Positions 24,793 through 33,223 of a stretch of DNA of 54,539 nucleotides are shown here, one piece after another (position 1 is the first letter of the stretch; each line of letters opens with the position of its first letter). A model generated the notes under the pieces. That model saw only the letters and a list, made by a program, of their open reading frames with translations. It was not told the origin of the DNA and ran no database searches. This DNA is from Gammaproteobacteria bacterium (GTDB lineage Bacteria > Pseudomonadota > Gammaproteobacteria > Pseudomonadales > Pseudomonadaceae). The stretch is from the NCBI GenBank assembly GCA_903970465.1, contig CAJCIO010000189.1:1-54539 (forward strand). Direction: 5' to 3'. Position numbers and translations under genes: made by a program.

Positions 24793-26568
24793 CTACTGCA
24801 CGCCGCTGTGGGGTGTCACGCGTAGCACTTCTTCGATCGTGGTCTGGCCGCTGGCAATCTTCTGCGCGCCGGACAGGCGCAGGCTGCGCATGCCTTCAAG
24901 GTAGGCTTGGCGCTTGAGGGCGGCAAGGTCGGTATCGGCCTTGATGTGGCGCTTGAGGCTGTCGCTCAGGAGCATGACTTCGTACACCCCGGCGCGCCCG
25001 CGATAGCCTGTCTCGCGGCATTCCGCGCAGCCTGTCGCCCGTTGTGCACCGCTGGGCAGCGGCGCTTGCCAAGGGCGGGTCAGCTCGTGCCAATCGGTAG
25101 CTCCAAGCGTATGCGGTTCCTTGCAGTGGCTGCAGAGCGTACGCACCAGGCGCTGGGCCATGACCCCCAGCACCGTGGCCTTGATCAGGTAATGGGCGAC
25201 ACCCAGTTCAAGCAGGCGGCTGATCGCACTGGGCGCATCGTTGGTATGCAGGGTCGAGAGCACCAGGTGCCCGGTCAGTGCCGCCTGAATGGCCATTTCG
25301 GCGGTTTCCAGGTCACGAATCTCGCCGACCATGATGATGTCCGGGTCTTGCCGCATGAGTGCTCGCACGCCGCTGGCGAAGGTGAGGTCGATGTTGGCCT
25401 GGACCTGCATCTGGTTGAAGGCCGGTTCGACCATTTCGATAGGGTCTTCGATGGTGCACAGGTTGACTTCGGGGGTGGCCAGTTTCTTCAGCGTGGCGTA
25501 GAGGGTGCTGGTCTTGCCCGAGCCCGTCGGGCCGGTCACCAGAATGATGCCGTTGGTCTGCTCGGTCATGCCTTGCCAGCGGCCTAGATCGTCACTGCTC
25601 AAGCCCAGGGCGTCGTAGTCCTTGAGCAGCACCTCTGGATCGAATATTCGCAACACCATCTTTTCGCCGAAGGCGGTCGGCAGCGTCGCGAGGCGCAACT
25701 CCACGTCGCTACCGCCGGGCGATTGCGTCTTGACCCGGCCGTCCTGAGGTTTGCGTTTTTCTGCGACGTTCATGCGTCCCAGGCTTTTCAGGCGGCTGAC
25801 GATGGCCATGATCACCTGCGGCGGGAACTGATAGACATTGTGCAGCATGCCATCAATGCGAAAGCGCACGCTGCCGTGCTCGCGGCGGGGTTCGATGTGG
25901 ATATCGCTGGCACGCTGTTCGAAGGCGTAATGGAACAGCCAGTCGACGATGTCGATGATGTGCGAGTCGTTGGCATCGGGTTCACGGTCACTGGCGCCGA
26001 GCTTGAGCAACTGCTCGAAATTGCCCGGCGCCCTGCTGGTTTGATCAACGTGACTGGCACCACTGACCGATTTCGCCAGGCGGTAGAACTCCGACGTGTA
26101 GCGTTGAATATCGAGCGGATTGACCAGTACGCGACGGATCGGCTTTTGCAGCACATGGCTGAGGTCCTGGAGCCATGACGTTACATAGGGCTGGGCGCTG
26201 GCGACGGTAATGACCCCAGCGTCGGCCTCGACGGCGAGTATTCCATGGCGTTGAGCGAAGGCGTGGGACATCAGCGGTGTGACCGCAGTTACATCGATTT
26301 TTAACGGATCGATGCGCAGATAGGGCAGCCCGGCCTGTTGCGCCAGCCATATCGTCAGCTGTTCAGCTTCCAGGCATTGGCCCGGCTGACTGAGGTCGGC
26401 GATCTGTTGACCGGCGATAAATTCCAGTGGATGGCGATCACGGTGATGGGCTGACTGATACGCCTTGAGCAGCGGCTCGCGGGTTTCGGCAAGGATGAAG
26501 CCTTGGGCGATCAACCCGTCGAGCAGGTCCTCAAGCCCAAGTGGGCGATCGGTGGTGGTCTGGCTCAC
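24793..26568 (-). CDS. Orphan GspE/PilB-type secretion ATPase
   Basis: 591-residue cytosolic hexameric ATPase. GTG at 26568 is the start because GGAGGG lies 4 nt before it; the frame extends to 26658 without support. Domains: N-terminal MshEN/T2SSE_N-like region (about 50-160), then the ATPase core with Walker A GPTGSGKT (346-353), Asp box region IEDPIEM, Walker B MRQDPDIIMVGEIRD, His box LSTLHTNDA, and a zinc tetracysteine (CSHC ... CAEC) near the C-terminus. No gspD/F/G or pil genes are nearby, so its export machine is unknown. Confidence 0.9.
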   Translation of the reverse strand: MSQTTTDRPLGLEDLLDGLIAQGFILAETREPLLKAYQSAHHRDRHPLEFIAGQQIADLSQPGQCLEAEQLTIWLAQQAGLPYLRIDPLKIDVTAVTPLMSHAFAQRHGILAVEADAGVITVASAQPYVTSWLQDLSHVLQKPIRRVLVNPLDIQRYTSEFYRLAKSVSGASHVDQTSRAPGNFEQLLKLGASDREPDANDSHIIDIVDWLFHYAFEQRASDIHIEPRREHGSVRFRIDGMLHNVYQFPPQVIMAIVSRLKSLGRMNVAEKRKPQDGRVKTQSPGGSDVELRLATLPTAFGEKMVLRIFDPEVLLKDYDALGLSSDDLGRWQGMTEQTNGIILVTGPTGSGKTSTLYATLKKLATPEVNLCTIEDPIEMVEPAFNQMQVQANIDLTFASGVRALMRQDPDIIMVGEIRDLETAEMAIQAALTGHLVLSTLHTNDAPSAISRLLELGVAHYLIKATVLGVMAQRLVRTLCSHCKEPHTLGATDWHELTRPWQAPLPSGAQRATGCAECRETGYRGRAGVYEVMLLSDSLKRHIKADTDLAALKRQAYLEGMRSLRLSGAQKIASGQTTIEEVLRVTPHSGVQ

Positions 26569-26673
26569 TGCGCCCTCCGGGCAATGCCGTGGAGCGTCCT
26601 GCGCCACGTCTGGAATGCCAGAAGAGCAAAAACCGGGTGCCATCATCAATCGCGGCAATCGTTGCCGCAGGTG

Positions 26674-27024
26674 TCAGGCCTGTGCCGCGTTAAAACTTCC
26701 CCTGCAGACAGCCTTCAGCGCCTCGGCCGGCTCGAGTTCGACTGAACACACTTCGACAAGATTGCGCATTTTCTGCGCTATCACTTCAGCGCGGTGCCAG
26801 GTCACGTCGTGCAGTTCCAGGTCGATATGCAACAGGTCTTCATCGCGGACCATTTCGATGCGTTGGGCAATGAGGTATTGCATGGCGAACAGGTTGAGCA
26901 ATCGGCACGGGACATCAGCCTGCGCTTCAGCCACCAGGCGAAAACGCACAGCAGTGGTCGGGTTGTCTGCAGCCCAGACATCGGGGCGCGGGCAGGGATC
27001 ATTCATGGCGTGCAATGTGGTCAT
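26674..27024 (-). CDS. Conserved unknown protein, possible ACT-like fold
   Basis: 116 residues; AGGAG lies 7 nt before the ATG, so the start is well supported. No signal peptide or membrane segment. The core (VRFRLVAEAQADVPCRLLNLFAMQYLIAQRIEMVRDEDLLHIDLEL) alternates strand-helix-strand in a way that resembles an ACT/ferredoxin-like domain with a valine/leucine-rich helix. It is divergent from an Lrp-type regulator 125 nt away, which suggests Lrp control and a link to amino-acid metabolism. I do not recognise the family with confidence. Confidence 0.7.
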   Translation of the reverse strand: MTTLHAMNDPCPRPDVWAADNPTTAVRFRLVAEAQADVPCRLLNLFAMQYLIAQRIEMVRDEDLLHIDLELHDVTWHRAEVIAQKMRNLVEVCSVELEPAEALKAVCRGSFNAAQA

Positions 27025-27149
27025 GGGCCGGCTCCTGATTCAGTTGGGCCATTGTTCCATGAGTGTCTCGATATTTCTTGGCGATTATTTCGAGTTTTTT
27101 CGTTATTTTGAATTGATCATGTCCGTTTAGTGCCTAAAGAGATATTTCT

Positions 27150-27620
27150 ATGCAAATCGATCTGGATAACTACGACCGCAAGATTCTCGCACTGCTGCAG
27201 GAGGATGCCTCGCTGTCGAGCGCTCAGATTGCCGAACAGGTCGGGCTCTCTCAGTCGCCCTGTTGGCGGCGGATTCAGCGGATGAAGGAGGAGGGCGTGA
27301 TTCGCGCCCAAGTGACCTTGCTCGATCGCAAGAAAATCGGCCTCAACACGCAGATTTTCGCGGAGGTGAAGCTTAACGCTCACGGGCGCTCCAATTTCAC
27401 CGAGTTCACCGAAGCGATTCGCGGCTTTCCGGAGGTGCTGGAGTGTTATGTACTGATGGGGGCGGTGGATTTTCTGTTACGGATCGTGACTCCGGACATT
27501 GAAGCCTACGAGCGGTTCTTTTTCGAGAAGCTGTCGATGGTGCCGGGGATTCAGGAGGTCAACTCGACGGTGGCCTTGTCAGAGATCAAGTCCACCACGA
27601 GTCTGCCGGTGCTGCGCTGA
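27150..27620 (+). CDS. Lrp/AsnC-family transcriptional regulator
   Basis: 156-residue regulator: N-terminal winged helix-turn-helix (DLDNYDRKILALLQEDASLSSAQIAEQVGLSQSPCWRRIQRM, about 4-45) and C-terminal RAM ligand domain (about 70-145; GFPEVLECYVLMGAVDFLLRIV). It probably senses an amino acid and forms octamers. The AT-rich divergent spacer (27025-27149) separates it from the unknown gene it likely controls. Its stop codon sits in a perfect 8-bp hairpin. Confidence 0.93.
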   Translation: MQIDLDNYDRKILALLQEDASLSSAQIAEQVGLSQSPCWRRIQRMKEEGVIRAQVTLLDRKKIGLNTQIFAEVKLNAHGRSNFTEFTEAIRGFPEVLECYVLMGAVDFLLRIVTPDIEAYERFFFEKLSMVPGIQEVNSTVALSEIKSTTSLPVLR

Positions 27621-27630
27621 GGGCAGCACC
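27608..27630 (+). terminator. Hairpin at the convergent ends of the Lrp and CYTH-CHAD genes
   Basis: GGTGCTGC / GCAGCACC, 8 perfect pairs around GCTGAGG; the Lrp stop codon is inside the loop. There is no T-run on either side, so a terminator role is possible but not shown. Confidence 0.35.
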
Positions 27631-27636
27631 GTCATG

Positions 27637-29004
27637 TTACTTGCGAACCAGTTGCTTCCAGGCGCGAGTCTGGGACACGGCTAGCGCCTGGTGGACGCGG
27701 GCGTCGAGGACTTCGTCGCTGATCTGCTGGTTGGCCAGTGCCTGCAACTTGTTCAAGTCGCCGTAGAGGCGATCCAGCTCAGGGAGGTCCAGCACGCCAC
27801 GGGCGTGATGCATCCAGGCCTGAATGCGCTCGATACGCGGTAGCTGTTCGGCCAGGTCCTCGGGCTGTTGCTGATAGCGCTGCAGTTGCAAGGCAGCACC
27901 TTCTTCGGCAATGAAATGCGCCAGCCAGTTGGCCAGTTGCGCAGCGCCTTGGCGATTGCCGCGGTTATTGCGCTCCACGGTCCAGGTGCGCGCCAGTAAC
28001 CAGCGCGAGGTGTTCAGCGAGAACAGTCCCCAACGTGGGTCTTGCAGCTCTTCGGCGAACTGCTCGGGCGCGGCGCGGCGCACGTCTTCGTCTTCCTGGC
28101 CAGCTTCGACCAGCGGGCGCCAGTCTTCCAGCAGCAGGTCGAGGGCGCTGCGCAGTTCGCTGGAGGTGGCGCGTGGTGCGGCCTGGCCAAGGCTGCCGAG
28201 CAAGGCGCGCAGTTCGATCAACTGCGTGACCCAATCTTGCAGCAGGCGCCAATGGCCGTTGAAACGGTATTGCTCGGCCAGTCGCTGGCTGCTCGCCAGC
28301 AGGTGCCAGGCCAGGCCGGTGAAGGCGTCGTCCAGCGAAGTTTCGGCACTCAGCTCTGGCGCGGGCAGGCTCAAGGCATAGCTGTTGGCATCGAACAGAC
28401 GGTAGCCTCGCTCGGCCTTGCTGATGTCGCATGGCATTAGCGGCAGGGTCGCGGCCAGCTCGGCGGCGAGCTCCAGCAGCGCCGCAGGCTCACCTTCACG
28501 CAGTTCCAGTTCCAGCTCGCAGATTTCTTCCGACTGCTTGCCGACGATGACCTTGCCCAAGTCCAGGGCTGCCTCGATCACGACTTTGCTCTTGCCACGG
28601 CCCCAGGCGATTTCGGCACGCTCGCGGACGAAATCGGTGGTGAATATCGGCTTGATGGTCTTTTTGTCCAGCTCTGCGAGCTGTGCCGGCCAGCATTCGT
28701 CGTCGAGTTTTTTCAGGTCCAGCTTGGCCTTGGCCAGTTTCCAGTCGTATTCGTTACGCTCCGACAGCCCGGCGACGCTCTGGCCGCGGGTCTTGAGGGT
28801 CTGAATGAACTCGTCGCCATCACGGCGCAGGCGCAGGGCAACCTTGGCCCCGGCAAGGTCGCGCTCGGGCGTGTCGAAGTACTGATTGAACAATTCGCGG
28901 CGTTCCCAGCCACTTTTGTTGCGCTTTTTCAGCAGCGGGTGCTCGCGCAAGGCGATGAGAGTTTCGCGACTGACGCGCAGTTTGATTTCGGTTTCTTTTT
29001 GCAT
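27637..29004 (-). CDS. CYTH-CHAD protein (probable inorganic triphosphatase)
   Basis: 455 residues. The N-terminal CYTH tunnel enzyme has the diagnostic ExExK motif (ETEIKLR, residues 4-10) plus LRLRRDGDEFIQTLKTRG and IEAALDLGKVIVG. The C-terminal CHAD helical domain (about 230-455) carries scattered conserved histidines and arginines and binds polyphosphate in known members. The E. coli YgiF homologue hydrolyses inorganic triphosphate. Only ppx is related functionally in the window, at a distance. Convergent with the Lrp gene. Confidence 0.9.
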   Translation of the reverse strand: MQKETEIKLRVSRETLIALREHPLLKKRNKSGWERRELFNQYFDTPERDLAGAKVALRLRRDGDEFIQTLKTRGQSVAGLSERNEYDWKLAKAKLDLKKLDDECWPAQLAELDKKTIKPIFTTDFVRERAEIAWGRGKSKVVIEAALDLGKVIVGKQSEEICELELELREGEPAALLELAAELAATLPLMPCDISKAERGYRLFDANSYALSLPAPELSAETSLDDAFTGLAWHLLASSQRLAEQYRFNGHWRLLQDWVTQLIELRALLGSLGQAAPRATSSELRSALDLLLEDWRPLVEAGQEDEDVRRAAPEQFAEELQDPRWGLFSLNTSRWLLARTWTVERNNRGNRQGAAQLANWLAHFIAEEGAALQLQRYQQQPEDLAEQLPRIERIQAWMHHARGVLDLPELDRLYGDLNKLQALANQQISDEVLDARVHQALAVSQTRAWKQLVRK

Positions 29005-29152
29005 GGCGGGAAAATCCAGGCGCTGGCGTAATGCCGCGCAGACGCTAAATAAGGGGGCTGCTATGGCCGAGCAGTGTACAGGAGTGTTGCGCTGACGGTT
29101 TATTCTCGACGCCAGATGGCTCTATGATGGGCTTCGCCCTGGGAGAATGCGC

Positions 29153-30310
29153 ATGCCTTTGCCGTCCATGAAAGACCAGTTCGCCGCCCTGATCGCGGTG
29201 CCATCGGTGAGCTGCACGCAGCCGAGCCTCGATCTGTCCAACCGCCCGGTGATCGATCTGCTGGCCGGTTGGTTGGCAGACCTGGGCTTTGCCTGCGATA
29301 TCCAACAGGTCGCACCCGGCAAGTTCAACCTGCTGGCCAGCTATGGCAGCGGCCCAGGCGGGCTGGTGCTGGCGGGCCATAGCGACACCGTGCCCTTCGA
29401 CGAAAAACTGTGGAAGACCGATCCCCTCAAGCTCACCGAGGTGGACGGGCGCTGGGTTGGTCTGGGCAGTTGTGACATGAAAGGTTTTTTCGCACTGGCC
29501 ATCGAGGCGGTCAAGCCACTGCTCGATAAACCGTTCAAGCAGCCGTTGCTGATTCTCGCCACGTGCGATGAAGAGAGTTCGATGTCCGGGGCGCGGGCCC
29601 TGGCCGAGGCCGGACGCCCGCTGGGGCGCGCAGCGGTGATCGGCGAGCCGACCGGGCTCAAGCCGATTCGCCTGCACAAGGGTGTGATGATGGAGCGCAT
29701 CGATATCCTTGGCCAGAGTGGGCATTCCTCTGACCCGAGTCTGGGCCACAGTGCACTGGAGGCCATGCACGAAGCCATTTCCGAGCTCAAGGGCCTGCGT
29801 CAGCAATGGCAGCGCGAGTATCGCAATCCACAGTTCAGTGTGCCGCAACCGACGCTAAACTTCGGTTGCATCCATGGTGGCGATAATCCCAATCGCATCT
29901 GCGGGCAATGCTCGCTTGAATTCGACTTGCGACCGCTGCCGGGCATGGACCCTGAGGTCCTGCGCGCGGCGATACGCCAAAAGCTGGCACCGCTGGCCGA
30001 GCAGCATCAGGTCAAGATCGACTACCAGCCGTTGTTTCCCGAAGTCCCGCCGTTCGAACAACTGGCCGACGCCGAGTTGGTGCGGGTCGCCGAGCGCCTC
30101 ACTGGGCACACTGCCGCCGCTGTGGCCTTTGGGACCGAGGCCCCGTACTTTCAGCGCCTGGGCTGTGAAACGCTGGTATTGGGTCCTGGCGATATTGCCT
30201 GCGCGCATCAACCGGGGGAATATCTGGAAATGTCACGTTTGCAGCCGACCGTGCGTCTATTGCAACAATTGGTAGAACATTATTGTCTGACCTCGGTCTC
30301 TGAGCAGTGA
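29153..30310 (+). CDS. argE: Acetylornithine deacetylase
   Basis: Zn-dependent M20 hydrolase that makes ornithine in arginine biosynthesis. 385 residues from the ATG at 29153, chosen because GGGAG (29141-29145) lies 7 nt before it; the ATG at 29147 is too close to that site. Metal motifs are VLAGHSDTVPFD, GSCDMKGFFA, CDEESSMSGAR (catalytic glutamate pair), GEPTGLKP and the final histidine in CAHQPGEYLEM. Followed after 161 nt by argA on the same strand, so two arginine-pathway genes are neighbours. Confidence 0.94.
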   Translation: MPLPSMKDQFAALIAVPSVSCTQPSLDLSNRPVIDLLAGWLADLGFACDIQQVAPGKFNLLASYGSGPGGLVLAGHSDTVPFDEKLWKTDPLKLTEVDGRWVGLGSCDMKGFFALAIEAVKPLLDKPFKQPLLILATCDEESSMSGARALAEAGRPLGRAAVIGEPTGLKPIRLHKGVMMERIDILGQSGHSSDPSLGHSALEAMHEAISELKGLRQQWQREYRNPQFSVPQPTLNFGCIHGGDNPNRICGQCSLEFDLRPLPGMDPEVLRAAIRQKLAPLAEQHQVKIDYQPLFPEVPPFEQLADAELVRVAERLTGHTAAAVAFGTEAPYFQRLGCETLVLGPGDIACAHQPGEYLEMSRLQPTVRLLQQLVEHYCLTSVSEQ

Positions 30311-30384
30311 TAGAGCGATCTGTCACACAAGAGGCTGACCCTAAAGTGATAGCCCTGTTGACCGTTTCTGAAAGGAGCGCGCGC

Positions 30385-30411
30385 GTGTTGCCAAGCCTGT
30401 TTCGACGATAA
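30385..30411 (+). CDS. Putative argA leader peptide, 8 aa ending in Arg-Arg
   Basis: A strong Shine-Dalgarno AAAGGAG (30371-30377) is followed after 7 nt by GTG and an 8-codon frame MLPSLFRR, whose last two sense codons are CGA CGA. TAA follows, 60 nt before the argA ATG and in the same frame. Two consecutive arginine codons just before the stop, in front of the first arginine-synthesis gene, recall amino-acid-responsive leader peptides. No GC-rich terminator is visible in the remaining leader, so stalling at CGA would have to act on argA translation or another step. This is a prediction from sequence pattern only. Confidence 0.45.
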   Translation: MLPSLFRR

Positions 30412-30471
30412 CCCACAACACCCAAGTTGCGTTTTCACGTTTCGTCCAATTTTTTACAGGCTTATTTCAGC

Positions 30472-31770
30472 ATGCCCGAGTACGTTAACTGGCTTCGTCA
30501 CGCCTCGCCCTATATCAATGCCCACCGGGACTGCACCTTTGTGGTGATGCTGCCGGGGGACGGGGTCGACCATCCCAATTTCGGCAATATCGTTCACGAT
30601 CTGGTGTTGCTGCACAGCTTGGGGGTGCGCCTGGTGCTGGTGCACGGCTCGCGCCCGCAGATCGAGGAGCGTCTGGCCACACGAGGTATTACCCCGCGTT
30701 ACCACCACGGGCTGCGTATCACCGACGCGGCCACGCTGGACTGCGTGATCGACGCTGTAGGGTATTTGCGTATCGCTATCGAGGCGCGGCTGTCGATGGA
30801 CATGGCCTCGTCGCCGATGCAGGGCTCGCGCTTGCGCGTGGCGAGCGGCAATCTGGTCACCGCGCGGCCGATCGGCGTGGTCGAAGGGGTGGATTATCAC
30901 CACACGGGCCTGGTGCGCAGGGTCGACCGCAAGGGTATCAACAAGCTGCTCGATGAACGCTCGATCGTACTGCTGTCGCCTTTGGGCTACTCGCCCACTG
31001 GGGAAATTTTCAACATTGCCTGCGAGGATGTCGCGACGCGGGCGGCTATCGATCTGGGTGCCGACAAGCTATTGCTGTTTGGCGCCGAGCCCGGTTTGCT
31101 CGACGAGCATGGCAAGCTGGTGCGTGAGCTGGGCCCGGCGCAGGTGCCGGCGCATCTGTTGCGTCTGGGCAGTGACTATCAGGGCGAGTTGCTGGATGCC
31201 GCCGCCGAGGCTTGCAAGGGAGGTGTGGCCCGCAGTCATATCGTCAGCTATGCCGAAAATGGCGCCTTGCTGACCGAGCTGTTCACCCGCGATGGTGGCG
31301 GTACGCTGGTGGCGCAGGAACAGTTCGAGAAGGTCCGCGAGGCCAATATCGAGGACGTGGGCGGATTGATCGAACTGATCAGCCCGCTGGAAGAGCAGGG
31401 TATTCTGGTACGCCGTTCACGCGAGGTGCTGGAGCGGGAAATCACTCAATTCAGCGTGGTCGAGCGCGAGGGGATGATCATCGCCTGTGCGGCGCTGTAT
31501 CCGATTGCCGATTCCCAGGCTGCGGAGCTCGCCTGCCTGGCGGTCAATCCGGAGTACCGCCATGGCGGGCGCGGCGATGAGTTGCTGGAGCGCATCGAGG
31601 TGCGTGCCAAGGCGCTGGGGATCAATACCCTGTTCGTTCTCACTACCCGCACAGCGCACTGGTTCCGCGAGCGTGGTTTTATCCCCAGCGGTGTCGAGCG
31701 GCTACCTGCCGCCCGGGCGTCACTGTACAACTATCAGCGTAACTCCAAGATCTTCGAGAAGTCCTTGTAA
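30472..31770 (+). CDS. argA: N-acetylglutamate synthase
   Basis: First step of arginine biosynthesis: acetyl-CoA + glutamate. 432 residues from the ATG at 30472 (MPEYVNWLRHASPYINAHRD), the usual length and N-terminus; a frame opening at 30427 has no support. An amino-acid-kinase-like domain that binds arginine (LVLVHGSRPQIEERL... to about residue 280) is fused to a GNAT acetyltransferase domain (about 295-432; ACLAVNPEYRHGGRGDELLERIE). A candidate leader peptide precedes it. The gene converges with envZ with only 11 nt between stops. Confidence 0.96.
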   Translation: MPEYVNWLRHASPYINAHRDCTFVVMLPGDGVDHPNFGNIVHDLVLLHSLGVRLVLVHGSRPQIEERLATRGITPRYHHGLRITDAATLDCVIDAVGYLRIAIEARLSMDMASSPMQGSRLRVASGNLVTARPIGVVEGVDYHHTGLVRRVDRKGINKLLDERSIVLLSPLGYSPTGEIFNIACEDVATRAAIDLGADKLLLFGAEPGLLDEHGKLVRELGPAQVPAHLLRLGSDYQGELLDAAAEACKGGVARSHIVSYAENGALLTELFTRDGGGTLVAQEQFEKVREANIEDVGGLIELISPLEEQGILVRRSREVLEREITQFSVVEREGMIIACAALYPIADSQAAELACLAVNPEYRHGGRGDELLERIEVRAKALGINTLFVLTTRTAHWFRERGFIPSGVERLPAARASLYNYQRNSKIFEKSL

Positions 31771-31781
31771 GCCTCCATCCT

Positions 31782-33095
31782 TCAAACCGCATCACGCGGC
31801 AGCATGAGATTCAGGGGTAACACCACCCGTGCTTCGAGGCCGCCGCCTGAGCGGTTGCGAAGCTCCACGTTGCCGCCATGCATCAGCACGATACGCTTGA
31901 CTATGGCCAGGCCCAAGCCGGTACCTTTGCCGCTGCGGGCAAGATCGCCGCGAGTGAAAGGGTTGAAAATGCCTTCGAGTTCCGCCGGGTCGATACCGGT
32001 GCCACGGTCCAGAACGCTGAGCACGACATAAGGCGCGCTGGAGTGCTCGGCAACGTAGGCTGCTACTTCGACACCGCTGCCCGCATGATAAAGCGCATTG
32101 CCGATCAGATTGTTCAGCAGGCGCTTGATCGAGATTCTTCTCAGCGGGAAGGGCGGGATTGTTTCCAGGCACAGTCGCACCCGTTCTTCGGGCTGATTGA
32201 ACGGGGCGACGGTGTGGCGAATAAGGTCGCACAGGTCGACTTCTTCGATCGTCTCGTCCCGGCCATCCCGGATAAACGCCAAAAATTGGTCGAGGATGGC
32301 GTCCATGTCTTCGATATCCCGGACCATGTCTTCGCTCAGGTCGCTGTCGCCACTCATCAATTCAAGCGAAAGCCGCAGACGGGTCAAGGGTGTCCGCAGG
32401 TCGTGTGACACGCCGGCCAGCATCAGTTCGCGTTCCCGAGCCGCCTGTTCGACATCCTCGGCCATCTGGTTGAACGAGCGGTAAACTTCGGCCATCTCGC
32501 TCGGCGTATCGCTGATCGGCAGGCGCACGCTACGGCCCTGGCCCAGTTGCCTGGCAGCGAACACCAGGCGCTTGAGCGGTTGATTGAGCTGGCGCACGAA
32601 TATCCAGGCTGATGCCGTCGACAGCAGTCCGATCGCCAGGAACCAGCCCAGCACGCTCCAGATTTTCTGGCCGCGCAAGGGGTGCGGATATAAAGGCACC
32701 TTCAGCCAGCCCGGGCCCAGGCTTGGGGCCTGGACCCATAGCGCGGGCGGTGCATGCACGCGCAGGCGCACCTCGGTATCGCTGCCCAGCTCGGCCTGCA
32801 TCTGGCGTTGGTAGATTTCGCTGTAGGGCCAGTGTTGCTCCCCTTCCGGCACCCCGCCGCCCACGACCCGGATCAAGCCTGCCGCTTCGGCGATCTGATC
32901 GCGATTGGACTCATCGGCCGCCCAGTACGCGCGCAATGTCAGGGCCACACCGTGACTGTACTGACGGTCGACCAGTACATCCTCGTTCATCAGCAGGTAG
33001 ACGAGTGTCAGTGCCTTGGAGAACAGCACGACGATCAGCACCAGCCAGAGCGTGCGCGAGAAGAAACTCTGGGGGAACCACAACGGGGTTTTCAT
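31782..33095 (-). CDS. envZ: Osmosensor-type histidine kinase EnvZ
   Basis: Inner-membrane sensor kinase, 437 residues from the ATG at 33095. Transmembrane segments at about 15-35 and 146-166 enclose a periplasmic domain; HAMP follows, then the HisKA H-box GVSHDLRTPLTR with phospho-acceptor H231, and the HATPase_c domain (N box NLIGNALYHAG, G boxes DRGTGIDP and GKGTGLGLAIV). The P. aeruginosa homologue is called AmgS and protects against membrane stress by aminoglycosides (knowledge). Downstream of ompR across a 128-nt spacer with a large hairpin; its ribosome-binding site is weak. Confidence 0.94.
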   Translation of the reverse strand: MKTPLWFPQSFFSRTLWLVLIVVLFSKALTLVYLLMNEDVLVDRQYSHGVALTLRAYWAADESNRDQIAEAAGLIRVVGGGVPEGEQHWPYSEIYQRQMQAELGSDTEVRLRVHAPPALWVQAPSLGPGWLKVPLYPHPLRGQKIWSVLGWFLAIGLLSTASAWIFVRQLNQPLKRLVFAARQLGQGRSVRLPISDTPSEMAEVYRSFNQMAEDVEQAARERELMLAGVSHDLRTPLTRLRLSLELMSGDSDLSEDMVRDIEDMDAILDQFLAFIRDGRDETIEEVDLCDLIRHTVAPFNQPEERVRLCLETIPPFPLRRISIKRLLNNLIGNALYHAGSGVEVAAYVAEHSSAPYVVLSVLDRGTGIDPAELEGIFNPFTRGDLARSGKGTGLGLAIVKRIVLMHGGNVELRNRSGGGLEARVVLPLNLMLPRDAV

Positions 33096-33150
33096 AGGCT
33101 TGAGCACATAACTTTGCAGGCGCGAGGCAGGCTCGCAACAATGCGGACAA

Positions 33151-33206
33151 CGGGCCGCCCACAACGCAAAACCCCCGGCTGGGGGTTGGGGTTGCAGGGC
33201 GGCCCG
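33151..33206 (-). promoter_or_regulatory. Nested hairpin between ompR and envZ
   Basis: The outer arms CGGGCCGCCC (33151-33160) and GGGCGGCCCG (33197-33206) are a perfect 10-bp inverted repeat. Nested inside, on the minus strand, AACCCCC / GGGGGTT forms a second stem followed by TTTT (33168-33187), like a small intrinsic terminator. It lies after the ompR stop and before envZ, so it may attenuate envZ relative to ompR. Confidence 0.6.
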
Positions 33207-33223
33207 CTTCTACAGGTCAGGCT

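Noticed and set aside
30427..30471. Extended argA start (TTG at 30427)
   Set aside because: No ribosome-binding site precedes it, the added 15 residues do not belong to the family, and the ATG at 30472 gives the usual 432-residue protein.
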